Assembly (NCBI GenBank): GCA_021208645.1
Contig: JAJOJL010000050.1
Span: 1-64,000, forward strand
Reading direction: 5' to 3'
DNA from: Bacillus sp. (in: firmicutes)
GTDB taxonomy: Bacteria; Bacillota; Bacilli; Bacillales; Salisediminibacteriaceae
Length of the DNA: 64,000 nucleotides
Notes under the pieces: model-generated
The model's input: only the letters and a program-made list of their open reading frames with translations
Database searches by the model: none
Told to the model about the DNA's origin: nothing
Position numbers and translations under genes: made by a program
In this document: one piece after another, positions 1-9,036 of the stretch
How the letters are laid out: the number at the start of each line of letters is the position of its first letter
Numbering within the stretch: the first letter of the stretch is position 1

Positions 1-225
1 TCTCTACTTTAATCATAACCCACCTCTTGATTGAAGTAGCAGCTAATTTTCCTCTCTACTTTAATCATAACCCACGCCTTGATTGAAGTTAGCGCTAAGT
101 TACCTCTCTTACTTCAATCATAACCCACTTCTTGATTGAAGTAGCTACTAATTTTCTTCTCTACTTAAGTCATAACCACTTCTTGATTGAAGTAGGAACA
201 ACTTTTCCACTCTATTTCCATCAAA
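1..225. repeat. tandem array R1, 52-53 bp period, hairpin units
   Basis: Four successive units begin at about 1, 53, 105 and 158 with TCTCTACTTTAATCA-like sequence, and a fifth decayed unit starts near 211. Each unit holds an inverted repeat; the third is perfect (TACTTCAATCA, 12-nt loop, TGATTGAAGTA). The array is cut by the window edge and lies 3' of ridA, beyond its terminator. No ORF of note. It belongs to the class of spacer arrays described in the findings. Confidence 0.9.
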
Positions 226-262
226 AGCACTTTTCAGGATTAAATTAAATTCACTTACAACA

Positions 263-300
263 AAAGGCCAGAGGGTGATACACGCTACCCTCTGGCCTTT
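263..300 (-). terminator. terminator of ridA
   Basis: A perfect 14-bp inverted repeat AAAGGCCAGAGGGT / ACCCTCTGGCCTTT with a 10-nt loop lies 16 bp past the ridA stop. Read on the minus strand the stem is followed by a short T run. Confidence 0.85.
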
Positions 301-316
301 ACTTGCAAACTCTAAC

Positions 317-697
317 TTAACCCTTAACTGCAATCACTTCAATTTCTACAAGTCCATCTTTTGGTAAACGTGCCACTTCTACAGCACTTCTTGCTGGGAA
401 TGGCTCAGCAAACTGTTCAGCATAAATAGCATTCACAGCAGCGAAGTCATCCATATTTTTCATAAAAACAGTTGCCTTCACAACGTTAGCCATAGTGCAG
501 CCTGCCGCTTCCAATACTGCTTCAATGTTTTTGAAAACCTGTTTTGTTTGTGCCTCAAGACCCTCCAACAATTCACCTGTTTCCGGATCCATTCCTAGCT
601 GGCCCGAGGAATAAACAAAATTACCAGTAATAACTGCTTGCGAGTACGGTCCAATTGCTCCTGGTGCATTTTTTGTTGCTACTACTTCCTTTGTCAT
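317..697 (-). CDS. ridA: RidA family enamine/imine deaminase
   Basis: 126 aa, the normal length for RidA/YabJ/YjgF proteins. The family hydrolyses reactive 2-aminoacrylate and related enamines released by PLP enzymes, protecting those enzymes in the cytoplasm. Visible signatures: [10 protein letters not shown] near the N-terminus, SSGQLG, and the C-terminal [16 protein letters not shown] block, which carries the conserved arginine that binds the substrate carboxylate. Single gene, with its own downstream terminator. The ATG at 697 is preceded by a GGAAAGGGTG ribosome site. Identification is secure at family level; the exact physiological substrate cannot be read from sequence. Confidence 0.93.
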   Translation of the reverse strand: MTKEVVATKNAPGAIGPYSQAVITGNFVYSSGQLGMDPETGELLEGLEAQTKQVFKNIEAVLEAAGCTMANVVKATVFMKNMDDFAAVNAIYAEQFAEPFPARSAVEVARLPKDGLVEIEVIAVKG

Positions 698-814
698 GGT
701 CTAAACACCCTTTCCATTTAGCGTATGTATTTTAATAGTTCTATCCATAGAAGAGAATTCCCTTTTCCACTGCCCTTTATGTTTTTCGCAAAAGATCTAT
801 AGTAACATTTCCCC

Positions 815-1765
815 TTATATCTTCCGCATTTTCACGGATTCTACTAAATGCTCGTCCCCTTTATGGAGGATTAAGTCAGCACGGGACCTGGTGGGGAGGA
901 TATTCTCCAACAGATTCTTACGGTTAATGGTGTTCCAAATGCTCTCCGCCATTTCAAAAGCCTCTTCGTCGCTGATTCCGGCAAACTTTCGAAAATAGGA
1001 ATCTTCATGGCGGAAGGCCGTTTCCTTTAAGATCTTGAACCTTTGTACATACCATTGAAAAATATTTTTTTCATCAGCATCCACAAAAATCGAGAAATCG
1101 AAGAAATCAGAAACGGATAGCTGGTCAATTGTATGCCCATCCGTTATTTTCGGTGGCTGCAAGACATTTATTCCTTCCACAATCACCACATCAGGGCTAG
1201 AAATGATTTGCTCCTTGTCAGGAATCACATCGTAGGTAATGTGGGAGTAAACGGGCGCCTTCACTTCCCCGTTTCCTGACTTTAGCTGGGACAAAACATG
1301 AAGTAAATTGGAAATGTCATAGCTTTCAGGGAATCCCTTCTTATTCATTAAGCCCTTCTCTTCCAAAACTTTGTTCGGCATTAAAAATCCATCGGTTGTC
1401 AATAGATCTACGTTAGGCTTATTGGGCCAGCGGGAGATCAACGTTTTTAACACACGGGCCATGGTGCTTTTCCCAACAGCAACACTGCCGGCGATACCAA
1501 TAATATAAGGAACTTTTTTTACATTTGTCCGTAAAAAAGTGTTGCGGCTGTCGTGAAGCTCCTTTGTAGCTCTTGCGTGGAGATACAAAAGTCTCGACAG
1601 GGGCATATAGATTTTAGCCACTTCTTCCATATTAAGTACTTCGTTTAACCCCTTTAATTCCTCAATATCCTCCTCTGTGATGGTCATTGGTGCAGAGGAA
1701 CGGAGACTTGCCCAGTCGTTCCGGTTAAAAGTTATGTATGGAGTAAAATTATCATGATTTTCCAT
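815..1765 (-). CDS. coaA: type I pantothenate kinase
   Basis: Phosphorylates pantothenate, the first step of coenzyme A synthesis. 316 aa, typical of bacterial CoaA. P-loop GSVAVGKST at about residue 92, then LLTTDGFLMPN and PVYSHITYD, which are characteristic of CoaA, and VIVEGINVLQ. The ORF track begins at a TTG at 1777, but TTGAGGTGG there is the Shine-Dalgarno sequence; the ATG at 1765 is the better start. No partner gene; long AT-rich spacer upstream. Confidence 0.95.
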   Translation of the reverse strand: MENHDNFTPYITFNRNDWASLRSSAPMTITEEDIEELKGLNEVLNMEEVAKIYMPLSRLLYLHARATKELHDSRNTFLRTNVKKVPYIIGIAGSVAVGKSTMARVLKTLISRWPNKPNVDLLTTDGFLMPNKVLEEKGLMNKKGFPESYDISNLLHVLSQLKSGNGEVKAPVYSHITYDVIPDKEQIISSPDVVIVEGINVLQPPKITDGHTIDQLSVSDFFDFSIFVDADEKNIFQWYVQRFKILKETAFRHEDSYFRKFAGISDEEAFEMAESIWNTINRKNLLENILPTRSRADLILHKGDEHLVESVKMRKI

Positions 1766-2382
1766 GGGCCACCTCAACTAAGACTTCATCATTACTGCAA
1801 ATATCTTTAAATTTAGGCTACGCTTTCTCCATTGTAATTGATTATAAGATAGAAAGCACACACTATTGGTGATTTTTTGCAAAATTCCAACCTTACTTAT
1901 TATATTACAAGTCGTTAGAAAAGAAGATTTTTTTGCTCAGATTGTTTTTGTATTTACTCAAAAAAATACTAGATGAAAATAGAATTAATATTTTTGAGTA
2001 ATAGAATTTATTCTTAGTTTAACTTTGCGCAACCATCGAAGTTTCTAGTTTTGTTGGATTTCTAATGATATTCAAATCAACGCTAATACCCTATTATCTA
2101 TACAATTACACCATAAATCCTAATGATCCAATACATCTATTTAATTTCTAGTCATTTCCTAGCAATTTGTGGAATATTATATTTCGATTGCAAAATTATT
2201 ACAAAATTTTAAAAATTTTTATTGCTTTATTTTCAGAATTATAGTAATTTTCTATTAACCCCTATTGTTTTACATTAGAGCAATACATAAGAACACATAC
2301 TACTATTTTTACAAGCATTCGACAAAAAGTTTTAAAAAAACGAAAAATACTCCTAATTTTCGAAAGGGGGAGCTGAAAACTT
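1766..2382. other. AT-rich spacer between coaA and the peptide transporter
   Basis: 617 bp of very AT-rich DNA between divergently transcribed genes, so it should carry promoters for both. The clearest structure is an inverted repeat at about 1956-1999 (ACTCAAAAA...TTTTTGAGT). A string AATTTTCGAAAG just upstream of the first transporter gene resembles part of a CodY box but is incomplete. No ORF, tandem array or convincing -35/-10 pair was recognised. Confidence 0.5.
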
Positions 2383-3399
2383 ATGAAAAAACCAGTCTTA
2401 GAAATTAATCAGCTTCAAACTCACTTTTTCACAGACAGGGGAGAAGTTCCTGCTGTAGATAATGTGAGTTTTGCTATACATGAAGGGGAAGTTCTTGGTG
2501 TCGTAGGAGAATCAGGTTGTGGTAAAAGCGTTACCTCACTGTCTGTTATGGGCTTAGTCCCTAACCCTCCAGGGAAAATTGTGGGAGGCGAAATCATATT
2601 TAGAGAGCTTGTTTCTAACAATTTAAGAGAAGAAGACTTAGTAAAGATTAGCAAAAAAAAGACTCCGGCAAATTCGTGGCAATCAAATTGCCATGATCTT
2701 TCAAGAGCCGATGACTTCGTTAGATCCCCTGTTTACAATCGGGTTTCAAATAATTGAAGTCATAAAAATCATCAGAAGGTTACAAAGAAAGAAGCACGGA
2801 TGAAAGCCATTGATATGCTAAAGCTCGTTGGAATTCCACGGGCAGACCAAGTAGTAGATGAATACCCTCATCAGTTGTCAGGGGGAATGCGGCAACGGGT
2901 GATGATAGCCATCGCCATGGCTTGTGATCCGGAGGTTCTCATTGCCGATGAACCAACTACCGCATTGGATGTTACGATTCAAGCTCAAATACTAGATTTG
3001 ATGAAAAAACTCAATAAAGAAAAGGGAACAGCTATCATGTTAATTACCCATGACCTCGGTGTTGTAGCAGAAATGTGTGACAGGGTGGTGGTTATGTATG
3101 CTGGCAAGGTGGTAGAAGAGGGAACTGTTCGAACTATCTTAAAGGAACCGAAACACCCTTACACAAAAGGATTAATTCGCTCACTCCCTAAAATGAGTAA
3201 GCGAGATGAGCGACTCTATTCCATTCCAGGAAATGTTCCAAAGCCAGGATCCATAAAAGCAGGCTGTCGCTTTGCTGCCCGCTGTGAAGAGGTATTTGAT
3301 CGCTGCTACAAGGAAGACCCGGAACTATTAGATCTTTCCGGTGGCCATACGTGCCGCTGCTTCCTTTATGAAAAGGAAGGAGAGGTCGCCTATGTCTAA
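2383..3399 (+). CDS. peptide ABC transporter ATPase (OppD/AppD type), frame broken twice
   Basis: ATP-binding subunit of a di/oligopeptide importer. Two ORFs of the track (2383-2757, 2800-3399) are halves of one 338-residue protein. Walker A is GESGCGKS; the middle part is read in another frame between an A8 run (2653-2660, one A too many) and an A5 run (2764-2768, one A too few), where it gives a Q-loop [11 protein letters not shown]. The second half has signature LSGGMRQR, Walker [13 protein letters not shown], the H-loop, and the C-terminal oligopeptide-specific zone with HPYTKGL and CRFAARC. The two shifts cancel, which argues for sequencing indels or very recent damage. The 3' end overlaps the next gene by 8 bp. 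Position matches appD in appDFABC. Confidence 0.85.
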
Positions 3400-4378
3400 T
3401 GCAAAACAACCATTACTGGAAGTGAAAGGCTTAAAAAAGTATTTTGACATCACTGGTGGTATTTTATCCCGTAAAGTCGGCGAAGTGAAAGCTGTCGATG
3501 ACGTTTCATTTGCGGTGTATGAAGGAGAAGTACTTGGAATTGTTGGGGAGTCTGGCTGTGGAAAATCAACGACAGGAAAAACTCTACTTCGACTCATTGA
3601 ACCAACGGAAGGCCAAGTAATTTTTGATGGAGAAGACATTACGAATCTCGATACAGAAGGGATGAGGAAAAAAAGGCGGGATATGCAAATCATATTCCAG
3701 GATCCATACGCCTCTCTTAACCCTCGTCATAAAGTAGAAAAAATTCTTAGTGAACCGTTGATTGTACACGGAATTGGTACAAAGGAAGAAAGAAAAGAGA
3801 AAGTGAAAAAAATTCTTGAGGTAGTTGGTTTGCCTGGAGAGCACGCATCCCGTTATCCCCACCAATTTAGTGGGGGGCAACGACAGCGTATTGGTATTGC
3901 CCGCGCTTTAATTGTTAATCCAAAGCTAATTGTTTGTGATGAGCCCGTTTCAGCCCTAGACGTTTCTATTCAATCACAAATTCTAAACTTAATGGAAGAT
4001 TTACAAGAGGAATTTGGGTTAACCTATGTGTTTATTGCCCACGATTTAAGTGTTGTAAAACATATTAGTGATCGAGTTGGAGTTATGTACTTAGGACGTA
4101 TGGTGGAATTAACGGACAATGAAAAGCTTTATGATAATCCGTTACATCCTTATACGAAATCATTGCTCTCTGCAGTACCTGATCCGGACCCAGACTTTAA
4201 AAGGGAGAGAGTGATTTTGCAAGGGGATGTTCCTAGTCCGTCTAATCCTCCGTCTGGATGTGCTTTTCATACTCGTTGTCCTGATTGTATGGACATTTGT
4301 AAAACGGTTAGACCAGAGTTCCAAGAAGTTTCTGATAACCATTTTGTAGCCTGTCATCTATATGAAGATAGTAGATGA
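3392..4378 (+). CDS. peptide ABC transporter ATPase (OppF/AppF type)
   Basis: Second ATPase of the peptide importer, 328 aa. Walker [11 protein letters not shown]-loop [11 protein letters not shown], signature FSGGQRQR, Walker [13 protein letters not shown], then the OppF-type C-terminus [16 protein letters not shown] with a cysteine-rich tail ([10 protein letters not shown]). The track starts it at 3341, inside the previous gene; the ATG at 3392 has AAGGAGAGG upstream and gives the usual [18 protein letters not shown] beginning. It overlaps the upstream ATPase by 8 bp, implying translational coupling. Confidence 0.92.
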   Translation: MSNAKQPLLEVKGLKKYFDITGGILSRKVGEVKAVDDVSFAVYEGEVLGIVGESGCGKSTTGKTLLRLIEPTEGQVIFDGEDITNLDTEGMRKKRRDMQIIFQDPYASLNPRHKVEKILSEPLIVHGIGTKEERKEKVKKILEVVGLPGEHASRYPHQFSGGQRQRIGIARALIVNPKLIVCDEPVSALDVSIQSQILNLMEDLQEEFGLTYVFIAHDLSVVKHISDRVGVMYLGRMVELTDNEKLYDNPLHPYTKSLLSAVPDPDPDFKRERVILQGDVPSPSNPPSGCAFHTRCPDCMDICKTVRPEFQEVSDNHFVACHLYEDSR

Positions 4379-4400
4379 TAGATTACAAATGTTATAAAGT

Positions 4401-4632
4401 GGCGCTGTTAAATTTTGATGTTGATTTTTGCTACAGGAGCTCGCTTTCCGCGGGCAACGCTTCAGCCTCCTCGTTCCTGCGGGGTCTTCAGCTGTTGCTT
4501 TTCCCGCAGGACTTTGAGATGCTTCGTGGGGGAATCCCACGCACGAAGAAAATGTGAAGCATTTTCGAGGAGTCTCGCTCCTTTCGCAAAATCAACGCTA
4601 ATCAAAAATCAATACTAACCTTTAACAGAGCC
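4401..4632 (+). mobile_element. MITE-like repeat, copy 1
   Basis: 232-bp element filling most of the 288-bp gap between the ATPase pair and the binding-protein gene. The ends are inverted repeats (GGCGCTGTTAAA / TTTAACAGAGCC, one mismatch). The interior holds GC-rich inverted blocks around CTTTCCGCGGGCAACGC and CCTGCGGGGTCTTCAGC. A 232-bp copy in opposite orientation lies at 33873-34104, a short one at 49481-49552, and a relative at 58119-58396. It has no coding capacity; the track ORFs across it are artefacts. No clear target duplication here. Confidence 0.85.
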
Positions 4633-4666
4633 TAAAAAAAGACCTATATTTAAGGGGGATGACGTA

Positions 4667-6343
4667 ATGAAGAAAAGCTTTTGGTTGCTGTTGCTTTCTC
4701 TCATTCTAGTAGTTGCTCTTGCTGCCTGTGGCGGTGACGACGAGCCTGCTGATGGTGGAAGTGACGGGGATGACACCACCGACACAACTGACGACGGAAC
4801 AGATGATGCTACAGAGGAAAGCACATCAGGCGGTACTTTAATTTTTGCCCGTGGTGGAGACTCTGTAAGTCTCGACTATGCTAGTGTTACAGACGGTGAA
4901 TCTTCCCGAGTAACAAAACAAATCTATGAAACATTGTTAGAGTTCGATGATTCTACCTTCGATATTGGTCCTGGCTTAGCCCACGACTGGGACGTAAGTG
5001 ATGATGGATTGACATTTACATTCTACTTACGTGAAGGTGTACAGTTCCATGACGGAACAGATTTTAACGCTGAGGCTGTTAAACTAAACTTCGAGCGTTG
5101 GGCAGACCCAGATCACGAGTATGCCTTTACGGATCAAGGTTACAGCTACAGTGTATATGGAACTCAATTTGGCGGATTTAAAGGCGACCCTGGACACGTA
5201 ATCAGCGAGATCAACGTACTCGATGACCTTACGGTGGAATTTGTCCTAAATGAGCAATTAGGTTCTTTCATTCAAAATATGGGGATGAGCTATTTCGCCA
5301 TCACTTCTCCTGCTGCATTTGAAGAGCATGGAAGTGCCATTAACGAAAACCCTGTCGGTACTGGTCCATTTAAGTTTGTTAGCTGGACAAAGGACGACAA
5401 CATTGTATTAGAAAGAAACGAAAATTACTGGAAAGCTGGTTATCCAAAGCTTGACCGTGTTATTTTCCAAGTTATCCCTGATAACTCTGCTCGTCTAACA
5501 GCACTACGTGCCGGCGAGATTGATATTATGGACGGTTTAAGCCCGGATGATGTGGCTGCTATCGAAGCAGATCCAGATTTAAATGTTTTCGAACGTACAG
5601 AAAATAATATTGGTTACCTTGGCTTCAACAACGAAAAATATCCATTTGATAATGTATTAGTTCGTCGTGCGTTAAACCATGCAGTCGATAAAGAAGGGTT
5701 AATGGCTATGTTATATAGCGGCCTTGCTATTCCTGCGAAAAACATTATTCCGCCAGCGTACCTTGGTTACAACGATGACGTACAAGAGTATGAATATAAC
5801 CCTGAGTTAGCAATGGAGCTTCTTGCAGAAGCTGGCTATCCTGATGGACTTGAGTTCGACTTATGGACAATGCCAGTTGCTCGTCCATACATGCCAGATC
5901 CACAGCGTGCAGCAGAGGTTCTTCAACAGAACTTCGCAGATATTGGTGTAACAGCTAACATCGTTACGCATGAGTGGGCAACGTATCTAGAGCTTACTCA
6001 GCAAGGGGATCAAGACGTATTTATGTTAGGTTGGTCTGGTGTTAACGGTGACCCTGACTACTTCTTTGGTAACTTGTTACACAGTGCGGCTATTCCTGGT
6101 GGTAACCGTACGTTCTACCGTAACTCTGAGGTAGACGCATTGTTTGACCAAGCGAAAGTAAGTGTTGATTTCGATGAGCGTGCAGAGCTTTACAGACAAG
6201 CACAACAGCTTGTACATGAAGATGCACCGATGATCAACTTAGTTCATACTCGTCCTGTTTTAGCTGGTAGTGTGCGCGTAAGAAATTACGTTCCACATCC
6301 ATCTACTAGTGAAGCATTAACTTACGTTGAGATTGACGAGTAA
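4667..6343 (+). CDS. peptide-binding lipoprotein of ABC importer (SBP family 5)
   Basis: 558 aa solute-binding lipoprotein that would capture peptides outside the membrane and pass them to the permeases encoded downstream. Signal peptide with lipobox LAAC (cysteine near residue 21), followed by a very acidic Asp/Thr/Gly linker of about 35 residues, then the family 5 body: GGTLIFARGGDS, VGTGPFKFVSW, RNENYW, AGEIDIMDGL, VRRALNHAVDK. The body reads more like dipeptide-binding DppA than OppA, so gene order (appDFABC-like) and binding-protein type do not settle the substrate. The acidic linker and surface suit an alkaliphile or halotolerant host. RBS AAGGGGGATGACGT precedes the ATG. Confidence 0.92.
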   Translation: MKKSFWLLLLSLILVVALAACGGDDEPADGGSDGDDTTDTTDDGTDDATEESTSGGTLIFARGGDSVSLDYASVTDGESSRVTKQIYETLLEFDDSTFDIGPGLAHDWDVSDDGLTFTFYLREGVQFHDGTDFNAEAVKLNFERWADPDHEYAFTDQGYSYSVYGTQFGGFKGDPGHVISEINVLDDLTVEFVLNEQLGSFIQNMGMSYFAITSPAAFEEHGSAINENPVGTGPFKFVSWTKDDNIVLERNENYWKAGYPKLDRVIFQVIPDNSARLTALRAGEIDIMDGLSPDDVAAIEADPDLNVFERTENNIGYLGFNNEKYPFDNVLVRRALNHAVDKEGLMAMLYSGLAIPAKNIIPPAYLGYNDDVQEYEYNPELAMELLAEAGYPDGLEFDLWTMPVARPYMPDPQRAAEVLQQNFADIGVTANIVTHEWATYLELTQQGDQDVFMLGWSGVNGDPDYFFGNLLHSAAIPGGNRTFYRNSEVDALFDQAKVSVDFDERAELYRQAQQLVHEDAPMINLVHTRPVLAGSVRVRNYVPHPSTSEALTYVEIDE

Positions 6344-6436
6344 AATTTTTTCCAGAGTCTCGGGTCGTTTAAAGTGTTGTATTTAAACTACTGACTTAAA
6401 TAGACTTCCGTGTTCTGTGAGTAATTTTTAATGTCT

Positions 6437-6512
6437 AAAAGGGGAGTTATGAAGTGGATGAATTGTAATCGTACAAATCCATTGCAATTCGCCACTCTCC
6501 TCCCCTTTTTAT
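6437..6512 (+). terminator. internal hairpin between binding protein and permeases
   Basis: AAAGGGGAG...CTCCCCTTTTTA with an inner GAATTG/CAATTC pairing forms a long imperfect stem ending in a T run, in the 246-bp gap inside the transporter operon. Likely a partial terminator or 3'-end stabiliser that raises the binding protein level relative to permeases, as is common in such operons (inference). Confidence 0.65.
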
Positions 6513-6598
6513 TATCTTTTATTTTCTATTGATTGTCTTTACGACCTGATTTTGCACTTATAGATACATACGTCTGATGGAAGTTAGAGGTGAATTCC

Positions 6599-7600
6599 AT
6601 GGTTTCTTATACAATTCGAAGATTATTAATGCTTATACCTGTATTAATTGGAATGAGTTTAATTACATTTTCCATTGTACATCTTATTCCAGGTAATCCA
6701 GCGCAGGTTATCCTCGGAGAGCAGGCAACCCCACAAGCAATTGCCAACCTTGAAGAACAACTAGGGTTAAATGAGCCTTATTTTGTTCAATACACAAAAT
6801 ACGCTTGGGGCCTTTTACAAGGAGATCTTGGTACCTCCTTACGTACAAAGTCTGAAATCTCCAAAGAGATATGGCCTTACTTAGCTGGAACGATGGAACT
6901 GACCTTTTTTGCGATGTTATTTGCAATAATCGTCGGGGTTAATGCAGGTATAATCAGCGCTTGGAAGCAAAATTCCTTGTTTGATTATACAGCAATGGTT
7001 ATTGCACTTGTTGGGGTATCCATGCCAATTTTCTGGCTTGGGTTAATGCAGCAATGGGTATTTGCTCAGGAGTTAGGCTGGCTTCCAGCTTTCGGGCGGC
7101 AAAACCCGAGGGATCCTGTGGAAGCAATTACCCACTTTTATCTGATTGATACCTTGCTCAATGGCAGGATGGATCAATTTTGGACATCCTTTAGGCACCT
7201 AATTTTACCAAGTATCGCCCTAGGTACGATACCTATGGCAATCATTGCACGTATGACCCGTTCCAGTATGTTAGAAGTGTTGCGTTCTGACTATATTCGT
7301 ACGATTGAAGCAAAAGGGTCAAAAACATTTGCAGTTATTTACCGCCACGGCTTTAAAAATGCTGTTATTCCAGTACTTACAGTTGTTGGTCTGCAAGCCG
7401 GGACACTTCTAGGCGGAGCAATTTTAACAGAAACGATTTTTAGCTGGCCTGGCATTGGCCGTTATGTTTTCCAAGCAATCGGGAATCGTGATTACCCTGT
7501 TATTCAATCTGGTATTCTAGTGATTGCATTCATGTTCGTCATCATTAACTTAATTGTAGACCTTCTCTACAGCTACATTGATCCAAGGATTAAATATTAG
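6599..7600 (+). CDS. peptide ABC transporter permease (AppB/DppB type)
   Basis: 333-residue inner-membrane subunit. N-terminal helix YTIRRLLMLIPVLIGMSLITF is typical of DppB/OppB, followed by the extracytoplasmic loop (IPGNPAQVILGEQA...LGLNEPYFVQY), and further helices; the EAA loop that docks on the ATPase is near EAKGSKTFAVIYRHGFKNA. It ends with YSYIDPRIKY, a typical family C-terminus. The track uses a GTG at 6590, but AGAGGTG placed six bases before the ATG at 6599 makes that the better start. Confidence 0.93.
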   Translation: MVSYTIRRLLMLIPVLIGMSLITFSIVHLIPGNPAQVILGEQATPQAIANLEEQLGLNEPYFVQYTKYAWGLLQGDLGTSLRTKSEISKEIWPYLAGTMELTFFAMLFAIIVGVNAGIISAWKQNSLFDYTAMVIALVGVSMPIFWLGLMQQWVFAQELGWLPAFGRQNPRDPVEAITHFYLIDTLLNGRMDQFWTSFRHLILPSIALGTIPMAIIARMTRSSMLEVLRSDYIRTIEAKGSKTFAVIYRHGFKNAVIPVLTVVGLQAGTLLGGAILTETIFSWPGIGRYVFQAIGNRDYPVIQSGILVIAFMFVIINLIVDLLYSYIDPRIKY

Positions 7601-7618
7601 GGAAAGGGGGGCATCTAC

Positions 7619-8542
7619 ATGGAACCAGAAAAACAAACAAAAGAGATACAAACGGTTGACCCTGGTCAACAAACTCCCAATTCTAACGGCAAGGTGGAAT
7701 CCATCTCCCCTTGGAAGGAGGCTTATTGGCAATTAAGAAAAAATAAGCTAGCTATTATCGGCTTAATTATCATATCATCGTTTGTACTCGTTGCGATTTT
7801 TGCACCTTTTTTAACAAAGTATACTTACGAGGGAATGAATGCAGCCGTTCGACTGCAAGGGCCCTCCGTCGACCATTGGCTCGGTACGGATTATGCGGGA
7901 CGTGATATATTTACGAGAATCATTTACGGAGCTAGAATCTCCTTAATGGTTGGTTTGTTCGCCGTAACGGGAGCCATGTTTTTTGGTACATTACTAGGGA
8001 TTGTAGCAGGATATTATGGACGCTGGGTTGACATGCTTATCTCCCGTATATTTGACATTATGCTAGCCTTTCCTAGTATTCTACTAGCGATTGCCATCGT
8101 TGCTATCCTAGGACCATCTTTGCAAAATGCCATGATCGCTATTGCTATTATAAATATCCCTATATTCGGTCGTCTCGTTCGATCGAAGGTTATATCTATC
8201 AGGTCAGAAGAATATATTTTGGCAGCGAGAGCACAAGGTATGAAAAATGGTAGAATATTGCTCCATCATATTCTACCAAACAGTATTGCACCAATTATCG
8301 TTCAAGCCACCTTGGGGTTTGGTACAGCCATTCTAGAAGCTGCTGCATTAGGTTTCTTAGGATTAGGAGCACAACCGCCTCAGCCAGAGTGGGGGCGTAT
8401 GTTATCAGATTCACGGGATTACATCCAAAGTGCTCCCTGGACCGTTTTATTCCCAGGTCTATCCATCATGTTGGTAGTATTAGGGTTTAACATGATCGGT
8501 GACGGCTTGCGGGATGCGCTGGATCCGAAGATGAAGAATTAG
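7619..8542 (+). CDS. peptide ABC transporter permease (AppC/DppC type)
   Basis: 307-residue partner permease, 18 bp after the previous gene, with a strong GGAAAGGGGGG ribosome site. It has a cytoplasmic N-terminal extension, a first helix NKLAIIGLIIISSFVLVAIFAP, the motif HWLGTDYAGRDIFTRIIYGARISL typical of DppC/OppC, and the EAA loop AARAQGMKNGRILLHHILPNSI. C-terminal GDGLRDALDPKMKN is the standard ending. Last gene of the operon, followed by a terminator. Confidence 0.94.
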   Translation: MEPEKQTKEIQTVDPGQQTPNSNGKVESISPWKEAYWQLRKNKLAIIGLIIISSFVLVAIFAPFLTKYTYEGMNAAVRLQGPSVDHWLGTDYAGRDIFTRIIYGARISLMVGLFAVTGAMFFGTLLGIVAGYYGRWVDMLISRIFDIMLAFPSILLAIAIVAILGPSLQNAMIAIAIINIPIFGRLVRSKVISIRSEEYILAARAQGMKNGRILLHHILPNSIAPIIVQATLGFGTAILEAAALGFLGLGAQPPQPEWGRMLSDSRDYIQSAPWTVLFPGLSIMLVVLGFNMIGDGLRDALDPKMKN

Positions 8543-8586
8543 GTTGGGGATTTGTTGTGGATGGTTAAATTAGGAAGTGATTAAGG

Positions 8587-8620
8587 AAGGTGCACAGCCT
8601 GAGAGTGGCTGCGCACCTTT
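8587..8620 (+). terminator. terminator of the peptide transporter operon
   Basis: AAGGTGCACAGCC - 7 nt - GGCTGCGCACCTTT followed by CTTT, 45 bp after the last permease stop. One mismatch in a 13-bp stem. Confidence 0.85.
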
Positions 8621-8654
8621 CTTTGGTCTCTTTTAAGTGGAAATTTACTCGGTT

Positions 8655-8985
8655 TATTACACTTTCGAAAATATTTCGTGCAATAGCCACAAACGAACGG
8701 TTCTATCTACTCGGTTTTCCTCGACTGAATTGTTTTCGTGTTCATTGAACGCTTCTATCTACTCGATTCTGCCTCGTACAGCTTGATTTCGCGTTCATTG
8801 AACGCTTCTATCTACTCGCTTTTCCCAATCCAGCCTGGTTTCGCGTTCATTGAGCGGCTCTATCTACTCGTTTTTCCCAAACCAGTCTGTTTTCATGCCC
8901 ATTGAACGCTTCTATCTACTCGTTTTCAAACCAGCCTGGTTTCGTGCTCATAGAACAGACCTACCAACTCGTTTTTTCCCGAACT
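8655..8985. repeat. tandem array R2, 52-53 bp period
   Basis: The core TCTATCTACTCG recurs at 8702, 8754, 8807, 8859 and 8911, with a degenerate copy at 8960; distances 52, 53, 52, 52, 49. The core is preceded by the small palindrome CGTTCATTGAACG. The array lies between convergent genes (peptide permease and thiolase), beyond the terminator. The same sequence family recurs in array R6 about 21 kb away. Confidence 0.92.
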
Positions 8986-9036
8986 AGCTTAAATTCACCG
9001 TCCACAACAAATCAGACACATCCCTAAACCTACCCC

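Noticed and set aside
2350-2367. CodY box before the peptide transporter
   Set aside because: AATTTTCGAAAG lacks the central base and right arm of the consensus; kept only as a remark.
2383-2757. Half-size peptide ATPase as a separate functional protein or pseudogene
   Set aside because: Two compensating single-base changes in A runs restore the complete 338-residue protein; a real truncation is less likely.
4358-4618. Small ORFs after the second peptide ATPase
   Set aside because: They lie in the MITE-like repeat and recur, in other frames, in its second copy.
8655-8985. Possible CRISPR array
   Set aside because: Units of 52 bp are degenerate along their whole length, with no constant repeat plus unique spacers, and no cas genes are nearby.
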